Shown here: in pieces, positions 30,601 through 33,600 of the stretch
Position numbering within the stretch: the first letter of the stretch is position 1
Layout: every line of letters starts with the position of its first letter
Assembly: GCA_963971305.1 (NCBI GenBank)
Contig: OZ020308.1
Span: forward strand, 23,031,275-23,095,274
DNA from: Arcuatula senhousia
Lineage: Eukaryota > Mollusca > Bivalvia > Mytilida > Mytilidae
Direction of reading: 5' to 3'
Length of the DNA stretch: 64,000 nt
Program-made: the position numbers and the translations under genes
Notes under the pieces: model-generated
Told to the model about the DNA's origin: nothing
Seen by the model: only the letters and a program-made list of their open reading frames with translations
The model's database searches: none

Positions 30601-30626
30601 CCATGGTGAATTACGATTGTGGTCAT
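542..30626 (-). CDS. SEA-domain transmembrane mucin gene, six exons, one internal stop
   Basis: Likely a cell-surface mucin: secreted through the ER, heavily O-glycosylated, anchored by one membrane helix. Coding exons in transcript order are 30626-30575, 29954-24489, 23163-23069, 8478-8411, 7623-7436 and 672-542. Intron phases are 1, 1, 0, 2, 1 and every junction matches; exon lengths sum to 6000 nt (2000 codons with stop). Order of parts: signal peptide, about 1800 residues of 11-residue Thr/Ser/Glu/Gly repeats, SEA domain with the Gly-Ser cleavage motif (NGSLHINF), membrane helix and a Lys-rich tail. A TAA at 26134-26136 (codon 1291) would end the protein before the SEA domain; it may be a true null or soluble-form allele, or a sequence error. 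Introns 2, 3 and 5 hold a MITE, a Polinton and a LINE. The model rests on splice consensus and phase, not transcripts. Confidence 0.78.
990..2061 (+). CDS. LINE ORF1 protein (L1 ORF1p-like), one frameshift
   Basis: An RNA-binding chaperone of the retrotransposition particle. Residues 1 to about 90 are polar and Pro/Gln-rich. A coiled coil follows (nt 1250-1540, with regular Leu/Ile heptads). An L1-type RNA-recognition domain then starts at NLIFKGIPD (about 1570) and runs through the HRLKPRPDRAPRNIIAKF stretch, ending in a Pro/Gln-rich tail. The coiled coil and the RNA-binding domain are in different frames: the first frame runs 990-1595, the second to TAG at 2059-2061. One indel near 1540-1553 explains this, so the copy cannot make ORF1p without correction. 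The start ATG at 990 is the first in frame. Confidence 0.75.
2062..5618 (+). CDS. LINE ORF2: APE endonuclease and reverse transcriptase
   Basis: This protein nicks target DNA and copies element RNA. The endonuclease begins directly after ORF1 in the same frame as the ORF1 end: LNVCGL near 2158, catalytic Glu in VETKL, GDFNAK near 2580, SD(C)H motif near 2955. A one-base slip in a run of nine T (2295-2303) moves the frame; from there it is open to TAA at 5616-5618 (about 1100 codons). RT motifs: SKAQAGFRRGYST, TFIDFKSAFDTV, GVKQGENLSPFLF, and the catalytic LYADD near 4440. The C-terminus has CNLC-x(10)-H-x(5)-C-x-H, a zinc-knuckle-like motif. There is no in-frame ATG between the ORF1 stop and the endonuclease. 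Confidence 0.82.
5848..5865 (+). repeat. LINE 3' tail (TTGTC)n
   Basis: TTGTCTTGTCTTGTCTTG directly after AATAAAG. A short tandem tail in place of poly(A) is usual for several non-LTR clades and marks the 3' end. Confidence 0.7.
5866..7435. other. mucin intron 5, remainder
   Basis: AT-rich, without coding sequence or a recognised repeat end. A short (GATG)n run lies near 6350. Confidence 0.5.
7436..7623 (-). CDS. mucin exon 5: C-terminal half of the SEA domain
   Basis: The acceptor TTTTACAG lies before 7623 and the donor A|GTAAGT after 7436. The exon is 188 nt, entered in phase 2 and left in phase 1. It starts at the SEA self-cleavage site: Asn-Gly-Ser then LHINFTLLLKQLSSIS, as in the G-S-V-V-V type motif of membrane mucins. 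The following about 45 residues alternate hydrophobic strands and a Lys/Arg helix and end at TPGYET, next to the membrane helix of exon 6. Confidence 0.75.
7624..8410. other. mucin intron 4
   Basis: No supported exon. Positions 7850-8030 resemble a dispersed mussel-type repeat (inference). A GTAAGT donor near 8086 was considered and rejected because its phase does not fit. Confidence 0.5.
8411..8478 (-). CDS. mucin exon 4: middle of the SEA domain
   Basis: Acceptor TTTTGTAG before 8478, donor AC|GTAAGT after 8411. The 68 nt enter in phase 0 and leave in phase 2, encoding LYDYFKYSALGDMYEDIDIV then KI. This is the helix-then-strand segment that leads to the cleavage site. The Polinton left end is only about 120 bp upstream of the acceptor. 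Confidence 0.72.
8600..8605. repeat. Polinton target site duplication, left copy
   Basis: TATCTA, identical to the six bases after the right end. Six-base duplications are the rule for Polintons. Confidence 0.9.
8606..8739 (+). repeat. Polinton left terminal inverted repeat
   Basis: 134 bp, matching the reverse complement of 22486-22619 with three mismatches (GGACTGC/GGACGGC, TTTTTATTG/TTTCTATTG, ATGGCTT/ATGTCTT). It ends after CGTACAGA and includes the start codon and first residues of the polymerase gene. Confidence 0.95.
8724..12851 (+). CDS. protein-primed DNA polymerase B (pPolB), broken by one TAG
   Basis: This enzyme replicates the linear element from a terminal protein. Start chosen at ATG 8724, inside the TIR (MAFVQS), because the right-end gene has the same start. 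About 1375 codons. Order: a Cys/His zinc module (residues ~75-135), SAP/rho-N-like helices (~155-235), a C2H2 finger (~528), ExoI YADFECF (~585), an HNH-like Cys/His block CHICGG and RDHDHLTGKYRG (~681), ExoII NLSGYDAHLF (~726), ExoIII YHNLYLESD (~868), motif A DANNLYGW (~970), motif B KLMNNSVFGK (~1111), motif C FTDTDSLAY (~1208). All catalytic Asp and Glu are present. An in-frame TAG at 10662-10664 separates ExoI from the rest; no other break is seen. The copy is probably not autonomous for replication. Confidence 0.93.
12882..12953 (+). repeat. two direct copies of a 34-bp unit before the protease gene
   Basis: The unit TTAGCAGGCTCTGACGGGTG and its next 14 bases (to CCCATCCC) occurs at 12882-12915 and 12920-12953, identical, in the 132-bp gap between polymerase and protease. 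Its role is unknown; a regulatory or slippage origin is possible. Confidence 0.85.
12984..13397 (+). CDS. adenain-like cysteine protease
   Basis: A C48/C5-type maturation protease that cleaves virion precursors in adenovirus-like particles. 137 aa, short as in Polintons. Candidate active site: His65 in GTHWTCWH, Asp80 in YFDPYG, Gln106, and Cys113 in VVCGHFC. The start is fixed by the ATAAATG motif. Its TAG stop ends inside the motif of the next gene, five bases before that ATG. Confidence 0.9.
   Translation: MSSIRVHGLLLPHKPLSNVELEEAASALGIPRFKGIFMRDALPSRPHPIECGILNHDDSDGPGTHWTCWHKSGRFKVYFDPYGLPPPDEMIDYLRPEIRYNTDEIQRRGDVVCGHFCLHVLKLLSEGRTLEDVIFGL
13402..13878 (+). CDS. fibre-like coiled-coil protein
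   Basis: 158 aa, probably a trimeric stalk or attachment protein. Residues ~19-47 (DLDMNDNRITSLGLP, DAVTKRWV) and ~115-145 (DLDMQKYHVLNLPLP, ITKALYD) are two copies of a module seen in tail-fibre proteins of phages (D-M-N-x-x-x-I-x-x-L-x-x-P, D-A-V-T-K). Between them lies a long Met/Gln/Lys/Glu-rich coiled coil (~50-95). No globular head is visible, so it may be a spike shaft or a connector. The function is inferred from these patterns only. Confidence 0.6.
   Translation: MDKFGSHSRKRMPIWRMLQDLDMNDNRITSLGLPRDSSDAVTKRWVNQQMKDGMKDLEELDSEMKQMQMAIKRMQREYEASIKDLTKKLMIVEDGKVDKSECVSTNGGLMTTDLDMQKYHVLNLPLPMTDNEPITKALYDRLQQDLDALRIFVELKHA
13886..13918. terminator. hairpin between convergent fibre and integrase genes
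   Basis: CTTTCTGGTCTC (13886-13897) pairs with GAGACCGGAAAG (13907-13918), 12 bp with one mismatch and a 9-nt loop. It fills the 48-bp gap between two converging stop codons. Confidence 0.7.
13927..15357 (-). CDS. zinc ribbon-PLA2-integrase-chromodomain fusion protein
   Basis: 476 aa. Residues 1-45 form a zinc ribbon (C5, C8, C34, C37) of the type opening Polinton/adintovirus PLA2 proteins. Residues ~60-130 form a parvovirus-like phospholipase A2 domain: loop HLPGHNFTGPGT (66-77), catalytic His106-Asp107 in YRHDLCY, distal Asp124. Residues ~195-345 are a retroviral-type integrase core with D203 (WAADLVD), D263 (WTDKGTEF) and E297 (VVERWNR). A basic domain (~365-430) and a chromodomain (434-476; FRIEKIL, VKWRGY, SWV) follow. 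Integrase inserts element ends; PLA2 in parvoviruses breaches endosomal membrane. One open frame joins both. Read divergently from the ATPase across 13 bp. Confidence 0.92.
   Translation of the reverse strand: MGMYCLKCKKKTETNNRAVITSDDGRRRRKVGTCVECGARKSQFIKTERGAGLVNKMINRLPVEMHLPGHNFTGPGTRLSQRLNADGTPKPWSRPINRVDEAAYRHDLCYAKHKDTAARNSICDKTMLASLDAIPNPTARERLERGIVRPIIGTKARFGLGVGEKKKVRWSDELAEELHKPVRRKFQKRRVVVGGVDETWAADLVDMSAFSRDNRGFKYLLSIIDVFSKYGWLVPLKDKKGTTVRDAFQTVFKDRTPEKLWTDKGTEFYNREVKDLLRKHDVDLYSTENEEKSSVVERWNRTMKEKMFKYFSANSTRAYLPVLDDFVRQYNTTKHRSIKMTPTAASQKEHEAKVFWNLYGDLPPMQPHRFKVGDQVRITKKKGIFEKGYTPRWTEEVFTIAQALATQPPTYRLKDYKGEEIQGSFYEPELQRTDQDIFRIEKILSRRIRNGEKEIRVKWRGYPKTFNSWVRESDWR
15358..15370. 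promoter_or_regulatory. 13-bp divergent start region between integrase and ATPase
   Basis: TTTATATAGATAA is all that separates the two opposite ATG codons (15357 minus, 15371 plus). It holds the ATAGATAA motif on plus and TTATCTATATAAA on minus, so both genes must share this spot or draw promoters from the neighbouring coding sequence. Confidence 0.8.
15371..16135 (+). CDS. FtsK/HerA-type genome packaging ATPase
   Basis: 254 aa, pumps DNA into the capsid. Walker A IIGKSDCGKTTLL (GKSDCGKT at 33-40) and Walker B NLMVFDDLM (~138-146) are intact; HNNVDCFYLCQNYFKL follows as the sensor region (Gln in LCQN). Length is typical of Polinton ATPases. The start is set by the TATAGATAAATG motif. Confidence 0.93.
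   Translation: MDVEDLTYDEPAVNRRHNHFLLPQRSIRGLIIGKSDCGKTTLLNNLLLRDGWLDYDRLYVFGKSLHQPIYQLLRQALGKGFSKDDIRDLLSIKDRYPHSLVDVVQVMRPSSKPSGIEAFFFEEASDVPDPRDLDPIRKNLMVFDDLMLSKQSKCEDYYVRGRHNNVDCFYLCQNYFKLPRQSIRENANFICLFEQDAKNRDHIRRDHCGDLTPAQFDALCDHCWTKPHGFMTIDLTSPKMNGKYRCNLDDFYRV
16144..16698 (+). CDS. zinc-binding protein sharing a module with pPolB N-terminus
   Basis: 184 aa, not a family I can name. It opens MDHLKEFFLENQRDLDLEN, close to residues 41 onward of the polymerase (MDHFQDFFLENEQDLED). Cys/His-rich stretches follow (CSRC, CCIK, C-x-H, CCRC, CSSKC). Both proteins have CNCG/CSRC, a CTYP/CGYP turn and CKRH/CGRH in the same order. It starts 8 bp after the ATPase. A DNA- or terminal-protein-related role is possible but unproven. 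Confidence 0.6.
   Translation: MDHLKEFFLENQRDLDLENAPKSPLPPPISPRCKHRWERVLINHEIPGHSCSRCRAEKYARRFDDQDFKGRTYNSHSRRKPKPAPGPPCCIKTVRGHQCTYPSISGSDKCKRHSNLFPEACCRCGVAIPRGKALHNIREETIYVPKFITLWSGVKVRMVGESDRIDGVQGLSKPFCSSKCMESA
16757..16926 (+). repeat. tandem palindromic repeats upstream of gene 16942
   Basis: GATCGAT(T/C)CATCGCTTA begins at 16757, 16810 and 16854; GGGGCGTTCGTTCCAACGCT-type units fill between and after, five in all. Each unit contains AGCGTT/AACGCT-type inverted symmetry. It occupies most of the only large gap (16699-16941) in this gene row, and no coding sequence is supported there. Confidence 0.85.
16942..17802 (+). CDS. conserved Polinton protein, virion-associated type
   Basis: 286 aa. 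The ATG at 16942 is chosen because the motif CTATAAATAAA precedes it. Residues 1-60 are helical and charged (DPKQREALARDLQETKRSIQ); a Pro/Ala linker (APVPALPPPLP) leads to a folded half with FGLRVEDGSIMIGSLPVTF and EGTPGLWELMVLKNP, a signature I recall from hypothetical Polinton proteins across invertebrates. The C-terminus is helical (GVRNEIVAILDAMRKSGHIS). No enzyme motif is seen. Its place before the capsid genes suggests a structural or assembly role. Confidence 0.65.
   Translation: MTFIKITDPKQREALARDLQETKRSIQASDMQRRLDKIGLSRDLSKIFKPVVETQKETASQITKKIEDIPLALPAPVPALPPPLPAAEGDDDPLAIEQALKTNLGPRATHYLQLSMTPKADHTFGLRVEDGSIMIGSLPVTFDGNDILVDGKRYEGTPGLWELMVLKNPKDFDVEDLHTYGEILRASNAMYQGNSSLSQTPKASKSRKWKEIVSYLYKQDKYGSGVSTVFLPTCFNQLLDRLDLCAAAYQAGNNGVRNEIVAILDAMRKSGHISRSEYEKLHRKLL
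17814..18152 (+). CDS. small basic virion-core-like protein
   Basis: 112 aa, rich in Ala, Gly, Ser, Lys and Arg. RRKYAVGGKGLFDTM at the start, then a small-residue amphipathic helix, then Lys/Arg-Pro-rich RKKKPQAPPTKRTPQQQTR. This composition is like the DNA-condensing or membrane-active minor proteins of adenovirus-like viruses; homology is not shown. It lies 11 bp after the previous gene, and its stop is inside the MCP start motif. Confidence 0.55.
   Translation: MPLVVNHGYRRKYAVGGKGLFDTMANLAGRVLSSSAAKTLGSKAVSAASNAALKGVEKGASKAVDHVVNRVTRKKKPQAPPTKRTPQQQTRLNNLISGGGIATIHDFVQRYR
18157..19446 (+). CDS. major capsid protein (double jelly roll)
   Basis: 429 aa. It forms pseudo-hexameric capsomers. 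The start ATGATG at 18157/18160 follows CTATAGATAAAT; the frame is open further upstream but that overlaps the gene before. The N-terminus SITEGLTFDESLQEYQVHEY, the long beta-rich body and the C-terminal PANTQAFALVISDRIL then FESDGQKMSVVF are recognisable Polinton MCP features. It is intact. Confidence 0.92.
   Translation: MMADMLSITEGLTFDESLQEYQVHEYEPQAGAQLNNAGAEIRINIETQDLFLHPSESYLLIEGRLQKNDGTAYADADLVSLVHNGVMFLFRSISYRLSGQQIEHLNDPGIATTMLGMLTYPDDFSKSQGLNQLWFKDSTADAEADNVGFAARHGYIITKPTNKGSFSFSIPLKHVFGFAEDYDKIVYGFKHELSLVRDSDANAILRAAALNDVAKIVLSKVSWFVPHVIPSDEKKLRLYKTIQSKTKIDCGFRMRQCDSIAVPQTSQFHWRLAAKSGREKPRWIIVAFQTERDNDQLHNAAVFDHCRLRNIHVTLNAERYPAVDFNAGFTQCKVARVYKEAAEFRKKFYSMESLLSNGGINPSDFIDLYPLFVIDVSHQSERLKESTVDIQIRAEFERNVPANTQAFALVISDRILQFESDGQKMSVVF
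19461..20231 (+). CDS. minor capsid (penton-type, single jelly roll) protein
   Basis: 256 aa, beta-rich. It begins MDTSLLRKIATNTEPKHGFS, contains FNPPLQLREEKSYEMALVNL and ends LRGENLTIRFHLREV, the usual C-terminal strand pattern of Polinton penton proteins. It directly follows MCP by 14 bp, the common order. Intact. Confidence 0.88.
   Translation: MDTSLLRKIATNTEPKHGFSFIVSGNDSQILTRFNPPLQLREEKSYEMALVNLETYYSIPNIHAGNNSFRYSPDEGASWFPVELSTGSYGIDDINDEIQRQLRLNKHKAKILLDANRATLRATLTLAKNYQVDFDVSNSISTVLGFERRTYAYDRSTNGYAEGENIVNIISINSILVNSDIIHGSYVNGTQQSTIYSFFPAVDPGMKIIQTPKNLVYLPVTLRTIDRMQTYLTDQDARPIDLRGENLTIRFHLREV
20236..20814 (+). CDS. Gly-rich hydrophobic virion protein
   Basis: 192 aa. The N-terminal half (LTKGQAEKIQRAAKNGCPVS, LTHRQIQRIAKLLQSGKGG) is a repeated helix-turn pattern common in Polintons. 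A hydrophobic stretch follows from GGFLPMLAGLASAALPML to GVGALSGLG. The C-terminus has GLYLKKGG, GLYLSPG, GLYLKSG and GLILGPN, four copies of one motif. It is possibly membrane-active, like adenovirus pVI or pX by position; this is inference. It starts four bases after the preceding stop. Confidence 0.6.
   Translation: MDYQEYGLNLTKGQAEKIQRAAKNGCPVSVRLSHSNLSGEHKMLLTHRQIQRIAKLLQSGKGGMVLEMSPKQVRRNVQKEGGFLPMLAGLASAALPMLAKTVLPALGVGALSGLGSAAIQKAVGSGLYLKKGGKVCCVKPHGRGLYLSPGTLPNTYGDGLYLKSGRQIYDGSGLILGPNSPFKSIPILGMLL
20825..21349 (+). CDS. two-helix membrane protein
   Basis: 174 aa. A charged helical N-terminus (~1-40) and two hydrophobic segments (~42-75 and ~78-98, ALGTCAVLNVVCTTGTLSTA and LAIVNSIAMVVLTVLT), with a Gly/Ala-rich turn between. 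A basic, coiled C-terminal part ends EDDVIDETEFLGIVKCLDFY. Similar proteins sit at this place in other Polintons, but function is unknown. It is the last plus-strand gene. Confidence 0.6.
   Translation: MDSVDTGKKAYREARIESIERELKLEMHKYARLSRIYKRMDKAISFALGTCAVLNVVCTTGTLSTAATGIGAVACIPLSSLAIVNSIAMVVLTVLTKRIHRKRKKHKDTVRIVRKYQSKVKVEMSKALEDDVIDETEFLGIVKCLDFYYDEKQQLRKPSTTFTEDLCAHTNSRS
21419..21888. repeat. six-copy array of a perfect 20-bp palindrome
   Basis: TTTTCTGACGCGTCAGAAAA at 21419, 21496, 21603, 21701, 21779 and 21869 (start positions), 77-107 bp apart. Each is preceded by TC(T)GCCAAATT-like and followed by a TGTTCCGGTATATGCGCAT-like sequence; poly(A) or poly(T) tracts separate copies. A half site lies near 21936. 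No gene is supported in 21350-22156. Confidence 0.92.
21994..22060. repeat. nested inverted repeat in the convergent gap
   Basis: GGAGGGTTC (21994-22002) pairs with GAACCCTCC (22052-22060); inside it CACATCAC (22012-22019) pairs with GTGATGTG (22034-22041). Both stems are perfect. It could form a two-tier cruciform. Confidence 0.8.
22092..22127. terminator. hairpin just past the right-end gene
   Basis: AAATTTCTCAATCCA (22092-22106) pairs with TGGATTGGGAAATTT (22113-22127), one mismatch, 6-nt loop. It is 30 bp after the stop of the minus-strand gene and may end or process its transcript. Confidence 0.65.
22157..22501 (-). CDS. right-end gene: small OB-fold-like protein
   Basis: 114 aa from ATG 22501 (MSFVQNGFFDGDDF), a start lying in the right TIR. 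The body, KWKDLPTGVIYKILEVVEV, FGKSKILTLKDREGETTRVW and ending NQQYLSYDLVRK, has the strand pattern of an OB fold and resembles small proteins I recall at Polinton ends. A single-stranded DNA-binding role in replication would fit its pairing with polymerase at the other TIR. That is inference. Confidence 0.6.
   Translation of the reverse strand: MSFVQNGFFDGDDFISEDAFQVKVQDQNQEALKWKDLPTGVIYKILEVVEVDGKFGKSKILTLKDREGETTRVWACPTLNKEKGALQGAFVRSTGFKLSKKSNQQYLSYDLVRK
22486..22619 (-). repeat. Polinton right terminal inverted repeat
   Basis: Reverse complement matches 8606-8739 over 134 bp with three differences. It carries the start of the right-end gene. Confidence 0.95.
22620..22625. repeat. Polinton target site duplication, right copy
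   Basis: TATCTA, identical to 8600-8605. Confidence 0.9.
22626..23068. other. mucin intron 3, part 5' of the Polinton
   Basis: AT-rich host DNA; no other feature seen. Without the Polinton and one TSD copy the intron would be about 570 bp. Confidence 0.6.
23069..23163 (-). CDS. mucin exon 3: N-terminal part of the SEA domain
   Basis: Acceptor TTTTGTAG before 23163; donor ATG|GTTTGT after 23069 (weak but in phase). The 95 nt enter in phase 1 and leave in phase 0, reading PGNTEFKALAIIPNYKDTYV then NGTLYNESKAM. The first strand and helix of a SEA domain have this form. Confidence 0.7.
23164..23695. other. mucin intron 2, part
   Basis: AT-rich, no feature seen. Confidence 0.5.
23696..24470. 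mobile_element. 775-bp non-autonomous DNA element with short TIRs
   Basis: TTAAGGGGGTATTCTTCTGA at the left end and, inverted, TTAAGGATGTATTCTTCTGA at the right (two mismatches over about 22 bp). There is no protein coding inside. It lies in mucin intron 2 and ends 18 bp from the exon 2 donor. Confidence 0.75.
24489..29954 (-). CDS. mucin exon 2: Ser/Thr-rich repeat exon
   Basis: Acceptor TCCATTTTCAG before 29954; donor CCAG|GTAACA after 24489. The 5466 nt (1822 codons) are entered and left in phase 1. About 165 repeats of 11 residues, consensus T-T-T-G-x-S-T-S-T-E-S, offer dense O-glycosylation sites. The frame is open throughout except TAA at 26134-26136, where neighbouring repeats have GAA. 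Apparent coding beyond the donor comes from the MITE end. Confidence 0.8.
24490..29930 (-). repeat. 33-bp coding minisatellite
   Basis: The plus-strand unit is like GTAGTTGTAGATTCGGTACT followed by AGTTGATGCACCA; on the minus strand it encodes TTGASTSTEST. Local higher-order duplicates exist (29640-29740 and 29750-29860 are near-identical). Confidence 0.9.
30575..30626 (-). CDS. mucin exon 1: signal peptide
   Basis: ATG at 30626 starts MTTIVIHHGIRLFIFLN, ending AATG|GTGAGA in phase 1. Spliced to exon 2 it continues VISCYSSSTAKG, a typical hydrophobic core and small-residue cleavage area. The 5' UTR is not defined. The choice rests on phase, donor and signal-peptide character. Confidence 0.6.
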
Positions 30627-30900
30627 TTCTTATCCTTTGACATGAATCCTTACTGCTATAACATGAGTAGATGAATGTAGAAATAGAAAAATCTCGTCTA
30701 TTTTCTTGTTTGTACTAGAAATATCTAAAATGTTTTCTGATAATGTGTGTTGGCAAATGAAACAGTAAACAATTCACGATTAGAGTCTCAACCCTAAGTA
30801 AGCCAAAAACATTGTAAAGAAACTCAGGTTTGTCATGTGAATTTCAGTTATTTCATAATTTTTGTTACGATAAAGGTTTGCTTTAGCACGATGATCTACT

Positions 30901-31575
30901 TAGCCCGCTCCGGCATCCAACACTTTTGAGTTGGAGAAAACATCAAAGTTTTAAAGTATCCGTCTAAATTTCAAAATTGTATAAACCCTAAGGTTCTTCC
31001 TACCCCAGACATAGGTTGATTATCTTAGTAATAATTTGGTTCCCCAGTTTGGTATTTTTGGTTTTTACTGTTCTATGCTCTTCATATTCATATAGTGTTT
31101 GGCATTTTCAATATTTTTGGTAGAGCGCCTCTGATAAGTTTTGAATAGACGAAACGCGCGTCAGGCGTAGCAAAATTTATTGTCCGGAACTTTGTTGTCA
31201 TTTGTATTTCGAACACACGTGAAGGTTAGCACTGCTGGTGGAGTTTTAATTCCCAGAGGTTAGCCCGCTCCGGCACCAACACTTTTGAGTTGGAGAAAAC
31301 ATCAAAGTTTTAAAGTATCCGTCTAAATTTCAAAATTGTATGAACCCTAAGGTTCTAACTTCCTACCCCAGACATAGGTTGATTATCTTAGTAATAATTT
31401 GGTTCCCCAGTTTGGTATTTTTGGTTTTTACTGTTCTATGCTCTTCATATTCATATAGTGTTTGGTATTTTCAATATTTTTGGTAGAGCGCCTCTGATGA
31501 GTCTTGAATAGACGAAACGCGCGTCAGGCGTAGCAAAATTTATTGTCTGGAACTTTGTTGTCATTTGTATTTCTT
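30901..31575 (+). repeat. tandem duplication of a 360-bp unit
   Basis: The unit begins TAGCCCGCTCCGGCA at 30901 and again at 31261 and runs past GACGAAACGCGCGTCAGGCG. The second copy lacks the last part. Its inner GAATAGACGAAACGCGCGTC motif is one I recall as dispersed in mussel sequences. Confidence 0.88.
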
Positions 31576-33499
31576 AATCTTTTTTTTCTAATTTTAGCTA
31601 AAATTTCGACCAAAGCGTATTTTATATGACCCAGAGGCAGACTTCAGTCATCAGGCCGGTGAGAACCCGGCCGGTGGCTTCTGGTTTTTTTCCCCTTATT
31701 TTTTTTCTTACAGAATGCAATAAATTGAAAGCTGATAATTTTTTCGACAACTTTTTCTGCTTTTGAAAAAAATAAGTAAATTAATAATAAAGAAAGAAAA
31801 GACCTACCATTTATTATATGAATGCATCAATTTGGATCTTTTCATAATACGGACTCTTTAATTGTGAATTGGGTAATAAATCTTCAGAAATAACACGTGA
31901 ATTGCTGTTAGCACGCAACAAGAGGAATACGAAAGTGAAATATTGACTTGATTGACTCTTATAAATTACTAATATCAACATATTTTAAGAAGACTCCTAT
32001 ACACGTGTGCACAAAATTCACTGCAAGGTTTAGATCTGAACAAATTATAATAAATTTAAAAAACAAATACTTAAACCGCAATGAAAGTGTAACATAAGCA
32101 TAGCGGCATCCATAACCAACTATCATCGCATTGGTGCTATGTCTTGGAAGTCATTAACAGGGCATAATAATCTGTAAATTTTGTATAGGAAATATCATCG
32201 GTTCATTTGCTGGAAACTGGCATTACAAAACAGTTACCGTTAATTTTCGAAGTGTCCAGAAAATAAAAACAATGTGCTTTGTTGAAAAGATAAACTTAGA
32301 AAACACCCAAATTTCGTCCTCTCTAGAAATTTGAATTAAATTCAGGCATGTTTTGTAAATTTACATTTACATATAATACGTATAGCAAGGATGTTCATGT
32401 CCGTAAACAAGATCTTTCCCATCGAATCATTCTTTTTTTTTATGTATTTGCTTTACCCGCCATAAATACGCGTTTTATTTTTTTTCCTCTTCTTGGTTGT
32501 CCGATGCAGCAAATGTTTTGAAAATCCTGATATGAAAAGACTACTTATAATGCTTTTATTGGTTTATTACTCACTTAAAATTTTTAAATCATGTTTAAAA
32601 TACTTACTTGGTGCCTAGCAGTGACACACCTTTGAAATGTAAATTCCACAAAAATAATGAATTTAAATCATATAGGATAGACCATAGTTTTATTTAACAT
32701 AGTATTTATTACTTTTTGTCCCCGCCTCAAGCGAAAGTGTGGACGCATATAATTCAGCTTTTCGAACGTCCGTCTGTCCGAAGTTATATTGCAATCGTCA
32801 CTTTGTAACGCATTGATGGAATAAATATATCTGATTAAAATTCTGCAATTTGATTTAAAAAAAAAATTTCATATCCCAATTAAAAATTCGGGAAAAATAG
32901 CTTGTACCAGAGTTAGTAACATTTTAGAAACATGTTAGTCTATCCAGGTGTCTGTGGTCATACAGGTTCGGTATTTAGACCCATTTCTATGCGTAAATCC
33001 CTACTGATGAAGCACATCTCTTGGCTTTTGATACAGAAAATGTACGTTCTTTCACATTAACTTATTTGAAATTCTATAGTAATAGGGGTCCGAAACGATA
33101 GATGCGTACTCTAAAAGTGACCCATTTAACAAAACGTAGGCTTGTTTCAGAATTTTTGTCAAAAGTGTCTCAAATTATGAATAGGGAAAGCAATTAGACT
33201 GGAGTTAGCTTTTTCACTGATTTGCATTGGTAATATGGTAGAGGATAATGATCGATAATGATATGTGGACACGACACATACTACATTAAAATGGCAATTT
33301 ATTCAAATCCGCCATGGAAAACAACCAACAGTGGCCAGCAGCCTTCAATGTGATCAGTGATCGCTACTTGCTGTTTTGTGACTGGTCCTAGATTAAAACT
33401 ATAATGCATATGGTTAAAAGGCAATGATTTTTCCTACAATTTCAAAGAAAGACCCTCTTCTTGACGAAGAAAAAACAACATATAATCGACGAGTGCAAC

Positions 33500-33600
33500 C
33501 ATTAGCTCTTGTAAAGATTCCTGGCTTAAGGCAGGCACATATAAAATGTGGCGAGGTTTAACTATTTTTTTTTATCAACCTTCCCCCACTGATAATCAAT
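33500..33600 (+). repeat. dispersed repeat, copy 1 (inverted copy at 38435-38530)
   Basis: GGCAGGCACATATAAAATGTG and on to CAACCTTCCCCC matches the reverse complement of 38435-38515 (GGGGGAAGGTTGG to ATATGTGCCTGTCC). Same family, opposite orientation, 5 kb apart. Confidence 0.7.

Noticed and set aside
32606..32680. Strong GTAAGT donor on minus upstream of the mucin gene
   Set aside because: The preceding sequence has a stop in the phase needed and no signal peptide; the exon at 30626 fits better.
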